Below, piece after piece: positions 57,145-64,000 of a DNA stretch of 64,000 bases. A program made the translations under genes and the position numbers. Position 1 is the stretch's first letter, and each line of letters opens with the position of its first letter. The stretch comes from Aquatica leii. Lineage: Eukaryota; Arthropoda; Insecta; Coleoptera; Lampyridae. The DNA lies in the NCBI GenBank assembly GCA_035610365.1, contig CM069432.1, positions 80,356,520 to 80,420,519 of the forward strand, in the 5' to 3' direction. Under the pieces are notes generated by a model. That model searched no databases and was not told where the DNA came from. It saw only the letters and a list, made by a program, of their open reading frames with translations.

Positions 57145-60100
57145 TTCATATCAATTTGTACTAAATCCCCAATAAATCACAATATTTTGTTTGATAAAGT
57201 TTAGAAATATCCTTCTAATAAGTACCTATGCCCAATATTTAGATTCAACCTTGAACCAATGTATATGTTTCAACAACTAACAAGTATTAGATATCTCATG
57301 TTGGTTAAACATTGCTAATCAATTATATAACCAACAATGCGAATATATTTTTCTCCCAATCTAGTTAACCTTTATTGGACATACATTCCATAGCGTATAT
57401 TGGTAAAAGCTAAACATACAATATTTTTCCAAGTTAGATAGTACTTATTTAAAATAGATTGTATCTTGTAGGTTGGATAAATGTTTGGAATCCAATGTTT
57501 AACCATTATAAAAAAACGTTAACATTTCCCATATATACCCAATATAAAATAGAAATATTGGGCCAATACATCTGTGCTACTTGGGACACAATCATACATA
57601 TTTGCACAAACATTTCACTCAATCTTCCCAACACACACTTACGGTTACGTATGGAATAGTTTACTTGTATATTAAACAAGTATTTTTTTTACTATCCATT
57701 GTTTATCTTTACACGTACAATTTTCATTTGCAGCAAACTAAAAACACCATGTGAGCTGTATAGGGGAGAACTTCTATGTCAAACTTATCTGTACAAAGTA
57801 AACAAATTTGTTGCTACGTTTAGTATATTTTGTTTATATCTCCAGTTTTCTTGCTAAATCTTTTAGAAAGATAGTTTATTTTGTATGACACCAGCGTTAT
57901 AATTTAGATGTGGATAATATTTGATCACCGAATTTTGTTTTAATTTCTATAATCTCTGAATAGGACTTGTAAAACATGACAATTGTCAGATTTAGACGAG
58001 AATTATGAATAGTGCACACTAAAATTTGTATTATTTTTCCCAGGTTGACAATCAACTTAAGCTTGACCATCAAAATAAAACCAAGTTTTATTTCACTGGC
58101 TTACTTGACATATATAGTGAAAAAATCGGCGCTTGCTTCTAAGACTAAGAAGTTGCTTATCAATTGTTATATTGATATCTGGAATAATGCTTATCGTACA
58201 TTCTTAAATAAACAGAACTTAGATGTGAGATATCAAAGTAAATGTTTCAGTTTCTAAACGTGTTAAGTTTTTTTGTTGTCAAATCTAATAAATCTTTGTA
58301 TTGATTCAGATTAATGTCATAGTTTAGAATATAAGATTAATAAAATTACCAAAAAAATTTGTTTCCTACTACAATTTCAGTCAATATAGCTTTGGTGAGA
58401 CTGAATGACAAAGTATGCTACATTTTGTAACAATTCAGGTTCCAACTTATACAAACATGCGGATTTAAAGTTTAGAAAGGACTTAAAAAAAGAATTAGTT
58501 GAACTAGATATACAGTATTATAGTAACTAATGTTACAAACTTAATTGTCAGTTAATATCATTAATTATTATATTTTTAAAGCATATGTTAATTTATGTTT
58601 GTAAACTAATATTTCTGTTATCGTTTTTTCTTTTAGTGTACAATTTATTAATATGTATTTAGTCTATAAGTTATATATTATTTTATTACTCTATCTTATT
58701 TGTATCTCTTTGTGATTTACCCGTGTTTAAAATAATAAAATAAAAATAAAATAAAAAATACTTCACAAGCCCAGTTTGTATTGCAAGATAATATTGATAA
58801 AAAAATATTTATTATTTTTATTAGTAATAATTAAATAATTTCTAAACCAGAAAGAATAACAAGTTACAATTTTTGGATAGGTTAGGTTCAAACTTGCTGA
58901 CTTGTCAACACTTATTTGCCATTTATTGAATTTTTCCATATTCTGTAACAGTCAATGCAAAGTATAAGGTGCTTAACTTTTATCTTTCTTTTTAAAAGAA
59001 GATACAAAAAATAATTATTTCGAGTTTTTTTCCGAATTAGCCTAAGTAAGTACATTGTTTATTACTTTATATTACGCTTAAAAACAGATAAACTTGTTAA
59101 AAATTTGCAAATTTTAAAGTCTTCAAATTTTTCATATAATATTGAAAACCATACGCACGATTTTATACGGAATTTAAAAGGTGGTCCAACTAATGTTTCT
59201 AATTTCAACAACCCATTATTTTAAGTGTGCTAACACTAAAGATTATTAACTAAGGTAAGAGTGTCACGATTAATTCCGTCTGTTAGTCAGCATATTTACT
59301 AACTTTCTTGTTAACTGCTATAGATTTATGTTCGAATGCAGTACTTTGACTACCATGAAGTCTGATTTTTCATTTATAAGTACCTTATCATTCAATTACT
59401 GTAAATTAATTTTTTTAAAAAACAAAAACTTCCGACAAAACGGATTAACAACTTTTATTACGTACTTATTTATTTATTATAAATAGTGACACGTAAATAA
59501 TAAAATCATTGTAATAAAACAGCAATTAAAATCATAGATCTGTAATCTTCGAGTTTTGGTCTGTTGACATCTAAACTCTTGACCAACCACATCTTTAAAC
59601 TATTTGCTAAATAAGTATAAGCATAGGTGTAGTACAGGCAGAGACAGTAGAACCACAGTGTAATATAATAGCACAGTATGCAATAACTAGCTAAAGGTAG
59701 CAATAAATCAAGTCGTGTTTTTATTTACCGGTTTTTGCCAATCGGTACAAGCCGATATAAAACAAGAAGTAATGAAAACGCGCCAATCGATCAAGCCGAA
59801 CGGAATTCATGAGAAATCAGTAGTATCAAAAAGAAACCGAGCCGAGTCGGTAACATGAAGTAGAAACCAAACAGGTCGCCATAATAGAAACGCCAATACA
59901 ATAGGCTTTGGGTTCTGCCAAGTATTTTAAAAATGTTCGTTCAGATTATTTGTTAAAACCTTTTCCATATTTAAAATATCGCTGCATATGGATTGTTACA
60001 TCAAAAGCTGGTCGTTAAGTTGCTAACGGACAGATTTGGAATAAATCATAAAAATGAGTTACATAGTGATTAATACATTCTAAAAAATTAAAATTAATAA

Positions 60101-60850
60101 AAACGGTAATAATAGGTTGAAAAGTATTTGCGCCTGCTTTTTGTTGCATGATTAAGTTCTATGAGCGCGACGCTCTACATACGAGTGTTAAACTTAAATT
60201 TGCAATTTAGCATTCTTAAAACGCATACAACTATAATGTCTTTAACTGCTAGTAACTATTGTGTTGATTACATATGTATATGCAATATATAATAAATAAA
60301 AAATGTTTAAGGTAATAGTTTTCATAAATTTTCGGTAAAAGACAAATTTGGTTGCAATTCATGATTAATAAATAGTGGCAGTCAAAAACTAGTAACTTTA
60401 CTTTTAAATATTATTCAGTTAAAATGTCATAGTTAGATCAATAACGATCAATGTTTAATAAATTTTATAGTTAGTTTTGTAGTTAAATTTAACTATTATT
60501 AACTATTTAATCAGCATAACAAATGTTTAGGCAGCATATTGATACCTTACCCGTTAGCAGTAGATGTTAATAATCAAACGTTACATTAGTTATAAAAATC
60601 TTTAACAAATAATATCTGTTGAATAAAATTAGAAACATAATAAAAAAATTAAAGTTTAATAATATGTAAATATTGTTAAGAAGAATATTTTATCAGTGCA
60701 ATGATTCCTGAAAATACTTTTTATTTTTTCGTTTGCATAATTGCAAAATTAATAATCAACAATTTCGGTTCATAATGATAGAAGTAAATTATCGTCTCCA
60801 ACGGTCACAGAGGTGCACAAATCTCAATCCGTTTATACTATTAAAAAAAG
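57145..60850. other. Unassigned AT-rich sequence
   Basis: The stretch 57.23-57.65 kb is rich in CCAATAT/ATATTGG words like 54.34-54.67 kb. Frames at 57459-57659, 58012-58257 (plus) and 59506-59703 (minus) are not recognised. A GC-richer patch at 59.73-59.92 kb has several CGATCAAGCCGA-like words without a clear period. Confidence 0.35.
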
Positions 60851-60852
60851 CT

Positions 60853-60890
60853 TGGGCCCGGTTGCACAAAGCATTGTTAACTTTAACGAT
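60853..60890. repeat. Fragment resembling a MITE end
   Basis: GGGCCCGGTTGCACAAAGC followed by TTAACTTTAA resembles terminal sequences of insect miniature transposons (from memory of such repeats). No partner end was found. Confidence 0.25.
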
Positions 60891-60996
60891 GTTGTTTAGT
60901 TAAATTTGATTTCTTCATTATATCGTAGTATTTGCATTTGTATTTTGTGTACAGTATGTACTTAGAATTAGTTAGGATATTAGTCGTAAAGATTTA

Positions 60997-61152
60997 TGTA
61001 ACCCGGAGGGTACTTGTCAGTTAACCCAAAGAATGTCCAGGTACCTTCCTTAAATATCGTTTTGTAAGCATTACTTGTTAAGCTGCAGTGGTGAATATAG
61101 CATTTTTATATACAGTCCACTACAATTATTTATTTGAACACCAGCCCAAACA
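60997..61152 (+). repeat. Probable BEL/Pao long terminal repeat
   Basis: Begins TGTAACCCGGAGGG and ends just before CATTGGTCCAGCGAGCC, a leader/primer-binding-site-like sequence that often follows the 5' LTR in BEL/Pao elements, and 200 bases before the gag start. There is no second copy in the window to confirm the limits. Confidence 0.35.
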
Positions 61153-61349
61153 TTGGTCCAGCGAGCCTGATGAAGATTTGTAATTAAAATAAATCCATAG
61201 CAAGCGTAGCAAGAAATCAACATTGATGAGTCTCTTCCTGTTTTATTTCCTTATAATAATACCTATTGGTTTTGATTTAAACAATCGCGGGCGGCATTTG
61301 TATTATATCGTATTTTATTTTATATTATTATAAAATTATTCGATACAAT

Positions 61350-61680
61350 ATGCCGGAGACTTCAGTTAACGCAAAAACTAACGAGCAATTATTAGAATTT
61401 AAATTATTGGTAAATAAACGCAAACAAATTAAATGGCAATTAACACGATTTCACACGTAGTAAGTAGTTTTGATTCAAATAAGTCTGTTGTTGAATTAAG
61501 CGGACGACTAGAAAAAGTTGAATTACTTTGGCAAGAATTTATTGATGTTCAATGCAAAATTGAATGTTTTGAGGAAAATACGGATGCATTTGAAGGTCAA
61601 CAGCAGGTAGAGTTTGAAGACAAATTCTTTGAAAGTACAACAAAGGAAAGGGAAATTATGTCTCACAATTCACGGGTATA
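61350..61680 (+). pseudogene. BEL/Pao Gag N-terminal fragment (frameshifted)
   Basis: Gag is the capsid protein of the retrotransposon. From ATG at 61350 the frame reads EQLLEFKLLVNKRKQIKWQL, a block seen at the start of BEL/Pao Gag (K-R-x-x-I-K-x-x-LTRF). A shift near 61440 moves to the frame of 61433-61681, with SGRLEKVELLWQEFIDVQCK and EFEDKFFESTTKEREIM, matching the next conserved helices. At 61680 it stops (TAG) exactly where the minisatellite begins, so the rest of Gag is missing. Different from the BEL/Pao copy at 0.7-4.2 kb, which has only integrase. Confidence 0.7.
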
Positions 61681-62158
61681 GACCACAACGGCCACTTGAC
61701 ACAACGGCCACCCGGAAGTGTGGCCGTTGTAGTTATGACCACAACGGCCACCGTGACCATAACGGCCACCTACCAACTTTAACCACAACGGCCACCTATT
61801 CTGCCGACCACATGGGCCATTGGGACCACAACGGCCACTTGCATTTTTGACTATAACGGCCACTGTGACAACAACGGGCACTTATCTTCATGACCACAAC
61901 GGCCACCGAAATTACAACGGCTACCGACGCCCGATCTAAAAATCGACTGGCGACGCCAGTTAGAGCGACCTCTGTGACACTAACGGCTATCTCTGCTCGT
62001 AACCACAACGGCCACCAATTTTTCGACCACAACGGCCACCGTGACCACAACAGCCACCGTGACCACAACGGCCACCGCGACCACAACGGCCAACGTGACT
62101 ACAACGGCTACCGCGACCACAATGGCCACTGCGATCACAACGGCTACCGCGATCGCAT
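61681..62158 (+). repeat. GC-rich minisatellite, 18-bp units
   Basis: Seven regular units at 62025-62150 follow GACCACAACGGCCACCGT with a few substitutions each (starts 62025, 62043, 62061, 62079, 62097, 62115, 62133). Degenerate and irregularly spaced copies of the CACAACGGCCACC core fill 61681-62024, with one inverted copy at about 61721. The plus-strand frame 61890-62279 stays open and spells DHNGHR hexapeptides, but the repeat alone explains this. Confidence 0.95.
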
Positions 62159-62159
62159 C

Positions 62160-62748
62160 GAAGCTTTAAAATACTCGGCACACAGTGCTTTGTATTTCAA
62201 TTTAGCTCCTCTTCAGTTATGTGAGATTTTCCTGACTTATGTAAATAACTATTATTTTACTTCACCATTAGAAACATAGAATTGTACTAATTTGAGTTTT
62301 AATACAATATTTAGAAAAAACCGAGCGATTCTATGACTTGGGTTACAAATACATATAAACTATGTCGTTTAAGTTGTAGAGAAACTAATTAATGGGTTAT
62401 GCATGCAAAATAAAAATGCTTTCAATTTTATATGGCATCAGAAATTAACAAATTAAAAGACTGATAAACAAGGTATATAAATTCCACAAAGATTTAAACT
62501 AATTCTTCGAGATTGTATGCAATTGTATTTTGTAAACACAAAATTAACAAAATTTTTTTAGAAAATACACCATAAAACACAATTAATTTGTATTAATTGA
62601 TCCAAAAATATGGAAAGTAGTATATAAGTTTAATTTTATTTGTCCACCTGAGTGTCATAAACTGATTCATGTTCCCCTATTTACAATTTTACCCCCCCCC
62701 TTTTTTTACATTTACATTATAATACATTTTTTTTACATTTATATTTCC
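62160..62748. other. Unassigned AT-rich sequence
   Basis: Ends in a C-run (62691-62700) and T-rich stretch next to the LINE fragment. Nothing recognised. Confidence 0.4.
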
Positions 62749-62759
62749 TTTCTAATCTT

Positions 62760-63475
62760 CTCTTTTTAGTTGTTTCCTCTTTCTCCATACTTCTTCCATC
62801 CACTCCGCTACTTTTCCGTTTTCTTTTAAGATTTCCTTTATTTTCTTAACCTCTTCTCTTAACTCCCTGCATTGGTTCCTCATGTGTTTAAGGTCCTCCG
62901 TCTGTTCTCCATATGCACATCTTTTCTTCCTCTTTTGTCCAGTATTTATTTACTAACTGTTCGTTCCCACATCTGAACCTTGCTATCATTTTTTTTATCT
63001 GCTTTTATTCCTTTTCTCCTTCAGATATTCTGGCACCCTTCTCTCTTCATATTCTTATAATTCACATTATATCTGCCCGCTTTTATCTTTGTCTATCTTT
63101 CCTGTCCCTATCCCCTATCTCTCTTTATTATTTCCTCTCTTACCCCAACTCTCTCTTCCCTTAATCTCTCTATTTCTTCTCTTGCGTACCCGTTTCTTTT
63201 GTAATATTCTTCTCTGCTATCCTGCCCGTACTTCACTCTTCGCCCCTTTGTCTCTTTCCAACATTCCTGTAGTATTTTAAATTCGGTTCTTTCCCTCAGT
63301 TCTTACTCGTATTTTATAGCCCTTTTTCCTGTCAGTGCCACCATTTCCCCCTTCTTTTCCCTAGCTCTCTATTCACCAAATGTCTCAATATATCTATGTT
63401 GTCTATCACTCTTCTTCCCTTTTTGAATCCCGCTTGTCCGTCTGGTACCAAACTCCTCTATTTGGAAAATGCGAT
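62760..63475 (-). pseudogene. LINE reverse transcriptase C-terminal fragment
   Basis: Minus strand with shifts: a GFRKG-like TSGIQKGKKSDRQHR (about 63410-63440), FGEQRAREKKGEMVALTGKK (about 63335-63370), ERDKGAKSEVRAGQQ-type basic text, REEIERLREER-like charged helix, then CAYGEQTEDLKHMRNQCREL (about 62860-62915) and GKVAEWMEEVWRKRKQ (about 62780-62825). The C...H....C block is the zinc-knuckle-like end of LINE reverse transcriptases, with its second cysteine apparently lost. The palm domain between GFRKG and GEMVAL-type blocks is missing. Purine-rich coding strand and sequence style match the 11.5-14 kb element; it could be its missing 3' half in another copy. Confidence 0.65.
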
Positions 63476-63479
63476 GCGG

Positions 63480-64000
63480 TATTCTCGCGGTATTTAGACA
63501 CACTTCAATCGCAAGCGTATATAAATTAATTTTTTTTGTTTTAATTATACATACATAAAAATATCTAAATCTCCTGTTTCTCAAAACTAGTGCATGCATG
63601 ACCTATTTCTCAAAACTGAAGTGTAAAGAGCTTACATATTTAATGTTTACTCATCAAATCTAGGGAGTGCAGCGTCGCTCACACATTCGTGTATGTGCCA
63701 TATAGAATTAATTGCATTTTAATTAGATTCCTAACCTATTATTTAATTTGTTACAACTTAAACGACATAGTGTAAAACTAAAATTAGTACAATTCTGTGT
63801 TTCCAATAGTGAACTAAAATAAAAAATATTTATATATCCAATAAGCACAATTTGCAAGCTTTGAAATACTACCTAACACGCTCCATTTTGACAATGAATG
63901 ACCACAAAAGAAAATGAAAAAGACACCACTAAGCTGGAAATGCGAACTAAATATCATCGAAACTCATGATGAATGACGATTGGTAGTCGCTATGGTAGCG
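63480..64000. other. Unassigned AT-rich sequence
   Basis: Nothing recognised to the end of the window. Confidence 0.4.

Noticed and set aside
61162-61210. CTGATGAAG at 61168 as another hammerhead
   Set aside because: No complementary stem and GAAAC box follow at the right distance; it lies in the BEL/Pao leader.
61663-62181. Minus-strand open frames rich in Trp, Pro, Leu and Arg, and the plus-strand DHNGHR frame
   Set aside because: Both are forced by an 18-bp minisatellite whose period is a multiple of three; no start or stop context suggests a gene.
1-64000. CRISPR arrays, bacterial-type operons, riboswitches, tRNA or rRNA genes
   Set aside because: Nothing with regular spacers, Shine-Dalgarno-linked genes, tRNA A/B boxes in a cloverleaf context or rRNA motifs was seen; the window is eukaryotic.

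Overview
The window reads as the DNA of a repeat-laden, strongly AT-rich (roughly 70 percent A+T by eye) eukaryotic genome, most likely an insect. The reasons are the mix of transposon families (BEL/Pao, several APE-type LINEs, Penelope-like elements, ZBED5/FAM200-like hAT, PIF/Harbinger, Tc1-like), short introns with GT-AG ends, AATAAA signals and the absence of any operon structure. No complete conserved host protein-coding gene, rRNA or tRNA was recognised. The order (beetle, other) cannot be decided from the sequence alone.

Layout. 0.7-4.3 kb: a broken BEL/Pao integrase split by a 5'-truncated LINE. 6.17-9.61 kb: a hAT transposon with terminal inverted repeats and an exact 8-bp target duplication, carrying a decayed minus-strand transposase. 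9.6-10.4 kb: a LINE endonuclease remnant. 11.5-14.1 kb: a minus-strand LINE with ORF1, endonuclease and N-terminal reverse transcriptase, containing a perfect 46-bp-arm palindrome; relatives lie at 56.4 and 62.75-63.5 kb. 14-23 kb is mostly featureless AT-rich DNA with a foldback repeat, a Tc1-like remnant and hammerhead-like motifs. 23.5 kb: a cluster of heat-shock elements and a TATA box with no heat-shock protein gene after it, followed by a short open frame at 27.0-27.2 kb and diverged tandem repeats at 27.6-28.2 kb. 30.8-32.3 kb: possible micro-exon and small terminal exon with a polyadenylation signal, then a 97-bp tandem repeat. 34.0-34.6 kb: internally deleted hAT remnant. 36.3-37.3 kb: Penelope-like GIY-YIG fragment between inverted terminal motifs. 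38.9-39.5 kb: DDE transposase remnant abutting a diverged copy of the 23.6-kb leader. 42.7-45.2 kb: Penelope-like reverse transcriptase between 0.9-kb inverted arms. 48.68-51.75 kb: nearly complete PIF/Harbinger transposon with transposase and MADF genes. 52.4-52.9 kb: a second Harbinger remnant. 56.9-57.1 kb: a convincing but unidentified host-like terminal exon. 61-62.2 kb: BEL/Pao leader and gag fragment interrupted by a GC-rich 18-bp minisatellite.

The main cross-cutting observations are a hammerhead-ribozyme-like core (CTGATGA-like box, stem, GAAAC-like box) recurring at several loci, two of them inside the Penelope-like inverted arms, and the orphan heat-shock-type promoter. Nothing here looks like an operon or a defence system. 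The functional logic is layered transposon insertion and decay around a few possible small host transcription units.
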